Part shown: positions 17,170-26,383 of the stretch, in pieces
Numbering within the stretch: the stretch's first letter is position 1
Layout of the letters: each line of letters opens with the position of its first letter
Origin: an uncultured Paracoccaceae bacterium
GTDB taxonomy: Bacteria > Pseudomonadota > Alphaproteobacteria > Rhodobacterales > Rhodobacteraceae
DNA length: 64,000 nucleotides
Assembly (NCBI GenBank): GCA_937916485.1
Contig: CALFSV010000094.1
Location: 1 to 64,000, forward strand
Reading direction: 5' to 3'
Program-made: the position numbers and the translations under genes
The notes under the pieces: model-generated
Told to the model about the DNA's origin: nothing
What the model saw: the letters and a program-made list of their open reading frames with translations, nothing else
The model's database searches: none

Positions 17170-17652
17170 GATTTGCCTCCATTCGACCCGCCATGGCAGT
17201 AGCGCGGGCAAATTATCAAAAGTAATGGCAGGCGAATTCAGCAGCGGTCTGGCGTCTCAAGGACGAATTGGCCGGGAGCTGTAAACGCGTACCCCCAATT
17301 GACCCTGTGATAGCCCCGTCATGCTGCATCGCGGAACGGCCATCAGTAGGGCTAAAGATGCGACCTTCTGCTCGAAATAGAGTAGGACCAAAGTCTGATT
17401 CTTGCCATTTTTTGGCCACAATCGGCCATGCGTATGACCCCGTGGACGCACCCTATGGCCAATAGATGGGGGCGTTATATATTATATATATCAACGATTT
17501 ATTTGGTTCCGGCAGGAGACCCAGTGGCTGCAATCTTGGGCTGCAGGCGGCCCCATCCAACCCTTGCTGATCCTACGACCTTGGTCCACCGAATCTGGCA
17601 AAATAATGGCGGCCCCGCCCCAGTCTGCAGCGACGGACGCCCGATTGATGAG
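17170..17652. other. Intergenic region upstream of the peroxidase gene
   Basis: About 480 bases without a convincing gene. It must hold the leftward promoter of the peroxidase gene. A pure A/T tract of 17 bases at 17475-17491 stands out in this GC-rich DNA, and GGCC-ACAATC-GGCC near 17415 is a small palindrome. Their role is unknown. Confidence 0.4.
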
Positions 17653-18711
17653 CTAGCCCTGCTGACGCCGGGCCTCCATCAGGAACAGGCTGGCGAGGGC
17701 CTGCCCGTAGGGTGCCGCGACATTCGGGATCTGGCGGTAGAACTCAAGATCGCTGCCCATCGCTGTCCCGTCGGACACATCGGCCAGTATGCCATCCGGC
17801 CCGATCCGCGACAGGACTGCCGTTTGTGCCGCACTGGCAATCCCCGCGGTGTCGGGCGCCAGCAGGCCCAGCCTGATCCCGGCCAGAATGCCATAACCGA
17901 TTCCCGCCGTTGCCGAGGCTTCGACCGGCGACGTCGGGTCGTCGAGCAGGGTGTGAAACATCCCCCCCTCGTTCTGACAACGGGCCAGGGTTTCGACCTG
18001 GCTTGCCAGAACTGTCTTCAGGTAGCGCCCAAGGACCGGGTCGGCCGGAGGGGCGATGACGAAAAGCTCGGGGATGGCAATTGTCACCCAGGCATTCCCC
18101 CGCGCCCAGCGCGCACGGGCGTAGTTGTGCCTGCCCTCAAAAGTCCATCCGTGGAAGAACAGCGCCGTTTCGGGATCTGCAAGGAACCGGATGTGTACGA
18201 GGTATTGGTAATGCGCCTCGGCAATCCAATCGGCGCGTCCGGTCATCCGCCCGGTCTGGGCAAGGAACAGAACCGCCATGAACAGGGTATCGTCCCATAG
18301 CTGCCCGGGCCGCCGCCCCTCTTTGACCACATGTTCAAAGCCGCCTTCAGGCGTCTTGGGCAAGGTTGTCACCAGCCAGTCCGCCCAATCACGACACAGG
18401 GCCATCCAGTCGTCCCGCCCGCTGCGTTCCGCAAGGCAGGCCAGCGCCAGCATGGGGGCGGTCGAGTTTACCTGTCTGGGCGGAAGCCCCCGCCCGATCT
18501 GCCAGTCATACCAGCGGGCCAGCGCTGCAATCGCCGCCTCATCCCCCCGATGTTCGGCATCGCGGAACAGGCCATAAAGGCCCACCCCGACCTCCCAATC
18601 CCATTCGTCAAACAGGATGTCGGAAGGGTCCGCCTGTTCGACAGAGCCGATCCCCTTGAGCCGCCGGAACCCGGCCGACAGGTTGGACAGGGCGGTATCA
18701 AGGTCAGACAT
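17653..18711 (-). CDS. GH105-type unsaturated uronyl hydrolase
   Basis: 352 residues, typical for glycoside hydrolase family 105 (YteR/YesR-like, related to GH88). These enzymes remove the 4,5-unsaturated uronic acid left at the end of oligosaccharides by polysaccharide lyases. Visible motifs are WDWEVGVGLYG (37-47), QLWDDTLFM (137-145) with the likely catalytic Asp, and RWARGNAW (201-208). There is no signal peptide, so it is cytoplasmic. The ATG at 18711 has GGAGG upstream and overlaps the end of the 833-residue gene by eight bases, so the two are co-translated. The neighbouring ABC importer would bring in its substrate. Confidence 0.85.
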   Translation of the reverse strand: MSDLDTALSNLSAGFRRLKGIGSVEQADPSDILFDEWDWEVGVGLYGLFRDAEHRGDEAAIAALARWYDWQIGRGLPPRQVNSTAPMLALACLAERSGRDDWMALCRDWADWLVTTLPKTPEGGFEHVVKEGRRPGQLWDDTLFMAVLFLAQTGRMTGRADWIAEAHYQYLVHIRFLADPETALFFHGWTFEGRHNYARARWARGNAWVTIAIPELFVIAPPADPVLGRYLKTVLASQVETLARCQNEGGMFHTLLDDPTSPVEASATAGIGYGILAGIRLGLLAPDTAGIASAAQTAVLSRIGPDGILADVSDGTAMGSDLEFYRQIPNVAAPYGQALASLFLMEARRQQG

Positions 18712-21205
18712 CAAGTGTCCTCCAGTCCTTCAAGTCGCGTCCGTTCACGCCGACGTAGGGCGTTGTCTGCAAGGCGTCAAAAGGGGCGTCCTGCCCATCA
18801 ACAGATAGTGGGGCGTCAAATGACAGGGACAATCGACTGCCGTCCGGTGCGGTGACGCTGACCCGGCGCCCAGCCTCATCGAATTCGGGCGCAGCCCCGG
18901 CCAGCCTTTGGCCAAACGCCACCCTGTCCTCTCCCGGCAAGGACATGGCGACGATCCAGCCTGTCCGCATTCCATGTGCCCGGAAAAGGGCATCGCGGTA
19001 AAGGCCGTCGACCCCTGCAAGCGGGCGCGAGCACCAGACACCGACATGCCCTTTGCCAGATGACATAATCCGCCAGCCTGCATGGTCCCATTGCCCATCA
19101 AACGCCTCAGGCGCGGCGAAGAGCTGGGTAAATCCGATATCGCTCCACTCCCGCTCGAGATCGTAGACAAGCAAGGCGATGGAACCGTTTTGCGCCACCC
19201 TTGGCATGATGTGGTTCCCTGCCAACAGCGAGGGACGCCGCTCGCCCCAGACCTTCAACTCACCGGGATGGTTGATCCAGAGCCGGGCCATCGGGTGCCC
19301 TGCCATCTGGACATCGACCACCTGCGCCTGATGACCCTTCCCGCCGGTCCCCAGATCGGTGACGGTCGATAGCTGCCCGGTGGCGGATTTCCAAAGCGAC
19401 AGCTTGCCCGCCGCCCCAAGTCCCTGACTGTAGCGGGCCTCAATCCAATTGCCCTCGTTCAGCGTGCTGAGCCAGCTTGCCTGCGGCGGCGGGGCATAGT
19501 CCGACAGGCAAAACAGCCCTGCTGCGCGGTCGTAGCCGGGCCGGAACGCCCCGCCAAAGGCAATGGCCGCCACCGCCCCCAATTCTGTCGAAGGGCCGGC
19601 CAAAAGCTCTTTCTCGTAGCAGCGGCCTTGGGTCCCGGCAGGGACGCCGCCGCTGGTATGCAGGCCGGTCATCACGAACAGCTGGTCCATCAAGGCCGCC
19701 GCCCTGCCCGCCAGCGCGGGCGCCATGTCGTGCAGGGTGAACAGGCCCAGCAGGTCGATCGGGTAGTAGGCGGCAGAATTCCATTCGCAAAGCCCGTCCT
19801 CTTCGATAGAGGCAAACCACCGCTCCAACCGCGACAGGGCCTCCGCCGCGAGCATCCGCCCGGTCCTGCCGCTGTTGGCAAAAACCTCCTCGGGAAACAG
19901 CTCCCCCGCGACAAGTTGGGCGACGTGAAAGCACAGAACGTGGTTTTCGGACCAGAACCACATCACGTCATCGCCCGGTTCGGTCAGCCAGTAGCGATAG
20001 GTCAGGATCGCGGTCCGCAGCCTGTCTTGCAACGGTGGCGGTAAGGCAGATCGCGCGTCGCGCCAAAGCCTGAGAAGCGGCAGAATAGTAAAGTCCGAAC
20101 AATCATGCCGTTCCTCGATGGTGATCAGGGCGGCCTCGACGATCTCGCACAGGCGGTCCGGCCGTTTGTCTGCGATGGCCAGCGTCAGCGCTAGAGTCGG
20201 GTCAAAGCCGGGACCGGACATCATGAGCGCGACGGCCCGCGCCTTGCGCTCGACCAGATCGCCGCGCAATTCCGTGCCGGGTGGCAGATTGGTGGTGCCA
20301 AGCCGCCGGGTCAGACGGGCCGCACCCACATGGGCCGTCACCGCGATGGACAGGCAGCCATGGGGGGCGTCGGCCACATCGAAGAGTGGGGCCGAGGGGG
20401 CATCGGGGCCAAGAGTAACCTCCAGTCGCCGCGTCGCGTCCGGATCCACCGACAAGCCGCCGCGCAGAAACGGGCCAAGCCCTTCTACGGCCAGGGTGAT
20501 CGGCTGCTCTGGCGCGGGGTCGGCGACAAGCCGGGCTTGTCCCGCCTCGTGAAAGACATGCGCGGTCCTCAGCCCAGCCAGAACATGTGCGGCGCGGGCC
20601 AGCCCCCCGGCATCCACTGCAAGCGGCAATCGTGTCCGGGCGGGCGGGCCGTCAAGATAGGTCAGGGCGAAGAAGCAGGTCGTGTCCCGTTCGTGCAGAT
20701 CCTCAAGCCGGAGGGTCAAAAGCGCCTCGCCTGCAGGCAAGTCAACCGTGATATCAGTGCTTTGCGGGCTGTTACGCTCAAACGGCTCAAAGACGGCCAG
20801 CGGGGCCTCGTCGAGCCAAACGCGCACGCCACCGCAGGTCGCGATGCGCAATCGGGCCGGTCCGGCGCGATCCACGATCAAGCGTGTCTGAAAGGCCCGC
20901 GCGATCAGGGTCGGGCGAAAGCAGAATTGCGAGAAATCGCAATCAGGCCCGTCCAAACCGGCAAAAACGTCCTCAAAAGGCCCCTCGGGCCGGGCAATGG
21001 TCCGCACCGGAAGTTCGGCCTTCAGCGCCTCCCGGCAGGGCAGGTCCCCGGTATCGACCCAGCCATTGCGAAACCGGTAGTCGACCTTGTCCGGCATGGG
21101 GCGGGCTATGCCGGGAAAGTACCTCTCTTGGGGGTTTCCCATCGCCCAGCAGGCCAAGGGCGTGCCGGGAACAAGTTCAACCGGATCGATTTGTGTTGAC
21201 GTCAT
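18704..21205 (-). CDS. Large protein of unknown family, putative carbohydrate-active enzyme
   Basis: 833 residues; I do not recognise the family. The first third looks like beta-sandwich material (LRIATCGGVRVWLDEAP, DITVDLPAGEALLTLRLEDL). The middle (about 370-580) is helical with aromatic motifs WFWSENH (about 412), EWNSAAYYPIDLLGLFTLHD and a GVPAGTQGR loop, resembling the alpha/alpha-toroid of uronate-processing lyases and hydrolases. The last third is again beta-rich. No signal peptide is seen, so it is probably cytoplasmic. The ATG at 21205 has AAGG upstream. It overlaps the GH105 gene and is divergent from the sugar importer, which strongly suggests it acts on the same oligosaccharide. 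The catalytic activity is not established. Confidence 0.65.
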   Translation of the reverse strand: MTSTQIDPVELVPGTPLACWAMGNPQERYFPGIARPMPDKVDYRFRNGWVDTGDLPCREALKAELPVRTIARPEGPFEDVFAGLDGPDCDFSQFCFRPTLIARAFQTRLIVDRAGPARLRIATCGGVRVWLDEAPLAVFEPFERNSPQSTDITVDLPAGEALLTLRLEDLHERDTTCFFALTYLDGPPARTRLPLAVDAGGLARAAHVLAGLRTAHVFHEAGQARLVADPAPEQPITLAVEGLGPFLRGGLSVDPDATRRLEVTLGPDAPSAPLFDVADAPHGCLSIAVTAHVGAARLTRRLGTTNLPPGTELRGDLVERKARAVALMMSGPGFDPTLALTLAIADKRPDRLCEIVEAALITIEERHDCSDFTILPLLRLWRDARSALPPPLQDRLRTAILTYRYWLTEPGDDVMWFWSENHVLCFHVAQLVAGELFPEEVFANSGRTGRMLAAEALSRLERWFASIEEDGLCEWNSAAYYPIDLLGLFTLHDMAPALAGRAAALMDQLFVMTGLHTSGGVPAGTQGRCYEKELLAGPSTELGAVAAIAFGGAFRPGYDRAAGLFCLSDYAPPPQASWLSTLNEGNWIEARYSQGLGAAGKLSLWKSATGQLSTVTDLGTGGKGHQAQVVDVQMAGHPMARLWINHPGELKVWGERRPSLLAGNHIMPRVAQNGSIALLVYDLEREWSDIGFTQLFAAPEAFDGQWDHAGWRIMSSGKGHVGVWCSRPLAGVDGLYRDALFRAHGMRTGWIVAMSLPGEDRVAFGQRLAGAAPEFDEAGRRVSVTAPDGSRLSLSFDAPLSVDGQDAPFDALQTTPYVGVNGRDLKDWRTLDV

Positions 21206-21279
21206 GCCAGCCTTTTTGTGTCGCTCGTTGATGCGCCGTCTTACTGTGCCCTTCGTGACGGCAAAAAATCCACTCCCAA

Positions 21280-21315
21280 CTTGGGGATCGCCAAGAAGAG
21301 GGCAAAGTTGGCCAA
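21280..21315. promoter_or_regulatory. Candidate operator palindromes in the divergent sugar-locus promoter
   Basis: CTTGG-N6-CCAAG at 21280-21295 and TTGGCCAA at 21308-21315 share TTGG/CCAA half sites. They lie between the divergent 833-residue gene and the binding-protein gene, where one regulator could control both arms. No regulator gene is encoded in the locus itself. Confidence 0.35.
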
Positions 21316-21416
21316 AAATGAGGGGCGTTACATGTTGACGCTAGCAAAAACCACACCCACTATCGCGACAATACCTGCCAGCAAGGCGGGAAGTTTGATT
21401 TGGGAGGAGACCAAAC

Positions 21417-22697
21417 ATGACATTTGTACGTGTATTCAAAACGCGCGCCGCGCTTGCCGGATGTGCTTCGATTCTGGCGCTGGCCGCGACCACCGCCAGC
21501 GCGGTCGAGCTTGATCTGATGATCAGCGACGTCGACTCAAAGGCCGGCCTCGTCGCCGAACTGGCCGAGCGTTACACCGCCGAAAACCCCGACGTGACGA
21601 TCAACCTCAACCTCGTAGGGTATGACGTCATCCGTGAACAGCTGCCGATCCAGCTTGAGGCCGGCACCGGCCCGGATCTGGCTTTTGTCACCAACCTTGG
21701 TGGCCTGAACCCCTACTATGTTGACCTGACCCCCTATGTCGATGCCGAGGCCTGGGAGGCCGACTATGGCGCGGTCCTGCCTTGGTATCGCGCAGGCAAT
21801 CCGGGCGGCATCTACGGATTCCACACCGAAATGACCGTCACCGGTCCTTACGTGAACCTGACCATGTTCGAAGAGGCTGGCGTGGAAGTGCCCGCCCCCG
21901 GAGCAACCTGGGATGACTGGGCCGAAGCGACCCAGGCCGTCATGGACGCCACCGGCAGCTATGCAGGCATGATCATGGACCGTTCGGGCCACCGGATGGC
22001 CGGTCCGGCCATGTCCTATGGCGCGGCTTACTTTGACGATGCAGGCAACTTCATCATCGACGACGGTTTCCGTGATTTTGCCCAGAAGATGATCGACTGG
22101 CACACCTCTGGCCTGATGCCCGCCGACATCTGGCCCGCCGTTTCGGGCAGCAAGTATGCCAACGGCAACGAGATGTTCTTCAGCGAGGATGTGCCCTTCT
22201 ACATGTCCGGGTCGTGGAACACCGGCAACGTCCAGAACAACGTTGGCGACGCCTTCGACTGGGCCGTTGTGCCTGTGCCCTGTGGTCCGGCAGGCTGCGG
22301 CGTGATGCCGGGCGGTGCCGGTCTGGTGGCCTTCATGGGTGACAACGATGCAGAAGCCGCGAAGTTCGTGGCTTGGATGGGCGAAGAAGAGCAGGCCCGC
22401 GAATGGTACACCAAGACCTTCGCGATCCCGGCCAACGCGACCCTTCAGGCCGAAGGTCTGGACTACGCCGGCGCCGGTGCATCCGACGCTGTCGCGGCTG
22501 GTCTGAACGCCTTTACCGCAATGGCCGCTGCTGCCGCAGAGACGACGCCCCAGGCCTATGCGCTGCAGGGCAACCCCAACAACTTTGTCGTCTTCAATGC
22601 GACCGTGCAGTACCTGTCGGCCGCCATGAACGGCGAACTGACGTTGGACGAGGCGATGGAAAAAATCGACGAGGAATTGACAGCGGTCAACAACTGA
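21417..22697 (+). CDS. ABC sugar transporter substrate-binding protein
   Basis: 426 residues. A cleavable signal peptide (about residues 1-29, ending ASA) is followed by a family 1 extracellular solute-binding fold: YTAENPDVTINLNL, then the conserved LEAGTGPDLAF near 80. It collects an oligosaccharide in the periplasm for the permeases encoded next. A strong ribosome site (GGAGGAG) precedes the ATG. A 12-bp hairpin after the stop separates it from the permease genes and probably raises binding-protein output over permease output. The substrate is inferred from neighbours to carry uronic acid. Confidence 0.9.
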   Translation: MTFVRVFKTRAALAGCASILALAATTASAVELDLMISDVDSKAGLVAELAERYTAENPDVTINLNLVGYDVIREQLPIQLEAGTGPDLAFVTNLGGLNPYYVDLTPYVDAEAWEADYGAVLPWYRAGNPGGIYGFHTEMTVTGPYVNLTMFEEAGVEVPAPGATWDDWAEATQAVMDATGSYAGMIMDRSGHRMAGPAMSYGAAYFDDAGNFIIDDGFRDFAQKMIDWHTSGLMPADIWPAVSGSKYANGNEMFFSEDVPFYMSGSWNTGNVQNNVGDAFDWAVVPVPCGPAGCGVMPGGAGLVAFMGDNDAEAAKFVAWMGEEEQAREWYTKTFAIPANATLQAEGLDYAGAGASDAVAAGLNAFTAMAAAAAETTPQAYALQGNPNNFVVFNATVQYLSAAMNGELTLDEAMEKIDEELTAVNN

Positions 22698-22716
22698 TCC
22701 TGACGGCCTGAACTCT

Positions 22717-22744
22717 GGCCCGGGGCGCAACAGCGCCCCGGGCC
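22717..22744 (+). terminator. Intra-operon hairpin after the binding-protein gene
   Basis: A perfect 12-bp stem GGCCCGGGGCGC / GCGCCCCGGGCC with loop AACA, 20 bases after the stop codon, with no T tract. In sugar importers such stems give partial termination or protect the upstream mRNA from decay, so the binding protein is made in excess. Confidence 0.7.
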
Positions 22745-22793
22745 CTTCTGCCGCACTTGGCGGCATCCTCGACACCGAAGGGATCTGTAGAGA

Positions 22794-24221
22794 ATGTCAC
22801 CAGCCGGCATCCTGATGTTCGCCATCCTGATTCTTTGGGGCGTCGGCGGCTCGGTCTGGCTGCTGCGCCGCCGCCGTTACCGGCTGACCCAGATCCCTCA
22901 GTTCTTCATGGACCTGATCGGTTTTCCTGTCGAACTATCCCAAAGCCTTTGGGGCCGCGGCGGCGTTCCCTACGCCCTGCTTCTTCCCAATATGCTGATC
23001 TTTGGCCTGTTCACCTTCATGCCGATGATCCTGAATTTCTATGTCTCGATGACCTCAGGCTCTTCGATTGCCCTGTTCGACCGCCCTTGGGTCGGCTTTG
23101 CGAATTATACCGAGTTGTTCAATTGCGAGACGATCTTTAGCCCCCGCACCTGTTCTAACGCGGGCTACAATTTCTGGACCGGCATGTTCAACACGCTCTG
23201 GTTCGTGTTTTTCCAGGTTCCGATCCTTTGCGTCGTCGCCCTCGTCACCGCGCTGGTGGTCAACCAGAACCTCAAGGGACGGGGTTTTTGGCGGGCGATG
23301 TTCTTTTATCCCGTCATGCTGTCGCCTGTCGTCATCGCCAATATCTGGAACTGGGTCCTGCACCGCAAAGGCATGCTGAACGAGGTCATCGGCGGCACCA
23401 ACGAGACCCTGTCGGGGCTGGCGGGGATGACCGGTTTTGACATGGTTGTCACCGTTCTGGTCGCGGTTGTTCTGATGGTGGTCAGTGAACGGGCGCTGCG
23501 CGCCTCGGCCGAACCGTCGCTGGGCTGGACGGCGGTCTTTGCCCTGATCTTTGCGGTCCTGTGCGGCTGGTCCAATCCGCTGAGCCTGCTGGGGCTGCCC
23601 TCGGGCAGTTTCTGGGTTGGCGTGGCGCTGGGGGGCCTGTTGTGCTGGATCGTTGCCAGCGGACAGACATTTGCCCGCGCGGCCGTCATCGGCTTTGGCA
23701 TCCTGGCGGTGATCCTGCTTTTGTCGATCCAGTTTGACAGTGTCTTTGACCTGCCCAAGTACCGGCCCAACAACTGGCTTGTGACCCCCAACACCAATTG
23801 GCCGTTCTTCTGGCTGATCTTCGTGTTCACCTGGTCGCATATGGGCTTCTATATGCTGATCCTGCTGGCTGGACTCCAGGCGATCCCCCGCGACTTGTAC
23901 GAGGCCGCCAAAATGGATGCGACACGTCCGATCCGGGCCTTCTGGCGGATCACCCTGCCGCTGGTCATGCCGACCCTCACGGTGGTCATCGTCCTAAGCC
24001 TGATCCGCAGCTTCCAGATCTTTGACGAGGTTTATCTGCTGACCGGCGGCGGTCCGGGCCGCGAGACCTTCATGATCGTGCAGAACATTTACGAGGTCGG
24101 CTTCACCAACAACAGCCCCAACTATGGCGAGGCCGCGACCGGCTCTGTCCTGATGGCGCTCGTCATCGCGGTCTTTACCTTCATTCAGCTTTGGCTGACC
24201 CGTCGGCAATCGGAGCTTTAG
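22794..24221 (+). CDS. ABC sugar transporter permease (MalF type), enlarged
   Basis: 475 residues, clearly longer than the usual 290-320 for this family. An N-terminal membrane segment and basic linker (about 1-55) precede the standard first helix (LLPNMLIFGLFTFMP). Between the first helices of the core and the EAA loop there is an extra hydrophobic section of about 120 residues (about 200-325) with three to four additional helices. The EAA motif YEAAKMDAT lies near 365 and contacts the ATPase. It forms a heterodimer with the permease encoded three bases downstream. The ribosome site is weak (AGAGA). The insertion seems genuine, since the frame stays open and the composition stays coding-like. 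Confidence 0.87.
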   Translation: MSPAGILMFAILILWGVGGSVWLLRRRRYRLTQIPQFFMDLIGFPVELSQSLWGRGGVPYALLLPNMLIFGLFTFMPMILNFYVSMTSGSSIALFDRPWVGFANYTELFNCETIFSPRTCSNAGYNFWTGMFNTLWFVFFQVPILCVVALVTALVVNQNLKGRGFWRAMFFYPVMLSPVVIANIWNWVLHRKGMLNEVIGGTNETLSGLAGMTGFDMVVTVLVAVVLMVVSERALRASAEPSLGWTAVFALIFAVLCGWSNPLSLLGLPSGSFWVGVALGGLLCWIVASGQTFARAAVIGFGILAVILLLSIQFDSVFDLPKYRPNNWLVTPNTNWPFFWLIFVFTWSHMGFYMLILLAGLQAIPRDLYEAAKMDATRPIRAFWRITLPLVMPTLTVVIVLSLIRSFQIFDEVYLLTGGGPGRETFMIVQNIYEVGFTNNSPNYGEAATGSVLMALVIAVFTFIQLWLTRRQSEL

Positions 24222-24224
24222 GAT

Positions 24225-25307
24225 ATGAGCAGGCTCATCACATTCCTGACCCGAACTCGGGGCAATCCAGACACCGCTCAACGCTTTGGCATCACCGACT
24301 TCCTGGCCTACGGCTATCTGGTGCTGGGTGTGCTGATCATCCTGATACCTGTGATGTGGACATTCCTCAGCTCGCTCAAGCCAGAACGGGCCATCGACGG
24401 CTTTGACACCCGCCTCTTGCCGATCGCCCAGATCGAAGAGGTCGTGGGCGACGAGGGGCTGAAACCGATCTGGGAGTTGGAGAACGAGGACGGGACCGTC
24501 AGCCAGGTCATCAAGATGGGCCCCACCCGCGCCATGACCGATGTGGCAACAGTTGAGGACACCGCTACCGTGTTCCAGGTCCCAAGGGACCAACTAGAAC
24601 CCGCCGAAGACATCCGGGTAGCGACCGAGAATTACCTCGACCCGATCCTGAAACGGAACGGGCAGGATAACTTTACCTTCGGCACCTACCTGTTCAACTC
24701 GGTCTTCGTGACGGTCGTGGCCACGCTAATGACCTTGCTCATCAACGCCATGGCCGCCTTTGCCCTGTCGAAATACCAGTTCCGGGGGCGGTTGACCTTT
24801 ACCCTGCTGATCGTGGCAACGCTGCTGATCCCGTCGTCGATCATCCTTGTTTCGCTTTTCTTTGTCGTCTGGTCCTTTGGCATCTTCGGATCGCTTTGGG
24901 GGGTCATCATCCCGGCAGCCGCAACACCGACCGGGGTGTTTCTGCTGCGCCAGTACATGCTGACCATCCCCGACGAGCTGCTGGAGGCCGCCCGCATGGA
25001 TGCCGCCAGCGAATGGCGAATCTTCTGGCGCATCATCATTCCACTGTCGCTGCCCGCCCTCAGTGTTCTGGCCATCCTCAGCGTCATCTGGCGATGGAAC
25101 GACTTCCTCTGGCCGATGATCGTGCTGATCTCTGACCCTGCCAAGCACACCCTCCAATTGGGCCTGACCCAATACGCGGGCGAGTTTGACAGCGACTTCC
25201 ATTACATCCTGGCGATGACTGTCGTCTCGCTTATTCCCATCACCCTGGTGTTCGTGTGGCTGCAACGCTTCATCACCACCGGCATTGCGACTACTGGCCT
25301 CAAATGA
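24225..25307 (+). CDS. ABC sugar transporter permease (MalG type) with periplasmic insert
   Basis: 360 residues, against about 275-300 in most relatives. The first membrane helix (about 30-48) is followed by a hydrophilic insert of about 95 residues (about 55-150) predicted periplasmic. The usual five helices come next, with EAA motif LEAARMDAASE near 253. The insert could contact the binding protein, as the large loop of MalF does, but here it is in the second permease. The start is just after the first permease, and the stop overlaps the ATPase start by ATGA, so all three are co-translated. Confidence 0.88.
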   Translation: MSRLITFLTRTRGNPDTAQRFGITDFLAYGYLVLGVLIILIPVMWTFLSSLKPERAIDGFDTRLLPIAQIEEVVGDEGLKPIWELENEDGTVSQVIKMGPTRAMTDVATVEDTATVFQVPRDQLEPAEDIRVATENYLDPILKRNGQDNFTFGTYLFNSVFVTVVATLMTLLINAMAAFALSKYQFRGRLTFTLLIVATLLIPSSIILVSLFFVVWSFGIFGSLWGVIIPAAATPTGVFLLRQYMLTIPDELLEAARMDAASEWRIFWRIIIPLSLPALSVLAILSVIWRWNDFLWPMIVLISDPAKHTLQLGLTQYAGEFDSDFHYILAMTVVSLIPITLVFVWLQRFITTGIATTGLK

Positions 25308-26383
25308 CAGCCGAACACGCCCTACAGCTCAAGCAGATCCACAAATCCTTTGGCCCTGTCGATGTCATCCACGGCATTGATCTGGAAATCGAAGAGGGGG
25401 AGTTCGTCGTCTTTGTCGGCCCCTCCGGATGCGGCAAATCCACCCTTTTGCGCCTGATCGCAGGCCTTGATGATCCCACATCGGGGGACATCATGCTCAA
25501 GGATCGGCGCGTCAATTCGGTGCCAGCCTCTGAACGAGGGCTGTCGATGGTGTTCCAGTCCTACGCCCTGTATCCGCATATGTCGGTCCGCTCGAACCTG
25601 TCGTTCGGGCTGGAAAACTTCCGGATGCCGCTGGCCGAGATCAATCGCCGGGTGAATGACGCGGCCAAACTGTTGCAGATCGAACAGTTGCTGGACCGTC
25701 GCCCCGGCCAGCTGTCGGGCGGGCAACGCCAGCGCGTCGCCATCGGTCGGGCCATCGTGCGCGAGCCTGTCATTTTCCTCTTTGACGAACCGCTGTCCAA
25801 CCTCGATGCCGAATTGCGCCTGCAAATGCGGGTCGAGATTTCGAACCTGCACGCCGAGCTTGGCAATACCATGATCTACGTCACCCACGACCAGATCGAG
25901 GCGATGACGATGGCTGACCGCATCGTCGTCCTGCGCGGTGGACGGATTGAGCAGGTGGGCAAACCGCTGGACCTCTATAACACCCCAGCCAACAAGTTCG
26001 TGGCCGGCTTTATCGGTGCGCCCCAGATGAACTTTCTGGCCGGCAAGCTAGAGGGCAAGACCCTGACCCTCGATTGTGGCCTGACCCGCGAGGTGCCGGT
26101 GACTGAGGCCGTCACGATGCCCGTCACCATGGGGATCCGACCCGAGACGATCGGTGTGTCGCTGGATGGCGAAGGCGACATGACCGTCGCGGTGCAGAAC
26201 TTTGAGCAATTGGGCTCGGTCACCTATATCTACTGCGCATTCCCGAATGGAGAGACGCTGACGGTCCAGATCGCCCGGCAGATCCCGCTAAAGCGTGGCC
26301 AGACCATCGGCGTGACATTCGAAACCGGGTCCTTCCATATCTTTGGGGGCGAGGGGGACAAGGCCATCCCTCTGGACGTCTGA
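25304..26383 (+). CDS. ABC sugar transporter ATPase (UgpC/MsmK type)
   Basis: 359 residues, standard length. Walker A GPSGCGKST is at 39-47, the Q-loop (MVFQSYALYPHM) near 81, signature LSGGQRQRVAIGRA near 138, and Walker B IFLFDEP near 160. A C-terminal TOBE/OB regulatory domain follows (about 240-355). It powers the two permeases from the cytoplasmic side. The ATG at 25304 overlaps the permease stop (ATGA), and the stop overlaps the next gene (TGATG). The longer frame from 25256 was not used. Confidence 0.93.
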   Translation: MTAEHALQLKQIHKSFGPVDVIHGIDLEIEEGEFVVFVGPSGCGKSTLLRLIAGLDDPTSGDIMLKDRRVNSVPASERGLSMVFQSYALYPHMSVRSNLSFGLENFRMPLAEINRRVNDAAKLLQIEQLLDRRPGQLSGGQRQRVAIGRAIVREPVIFLFDEPLSNLDAELRLQMRVEISNLHAELGNTMIYVTHDQIEAMTMADRIVVLRGGRIEQVGKPLDLYNTPANKFVAGFIGAPQMNFLAGKLEGKTLTLDCGLTREVPVTEAVTMPVTMGIRPETIGVSLDGEGDMTVAVQNFEQLGSVTYIYCAFPNGETLTVQIARQIPLKRGQTIGVTFETGSFHIFGGEGDKAIPLDV

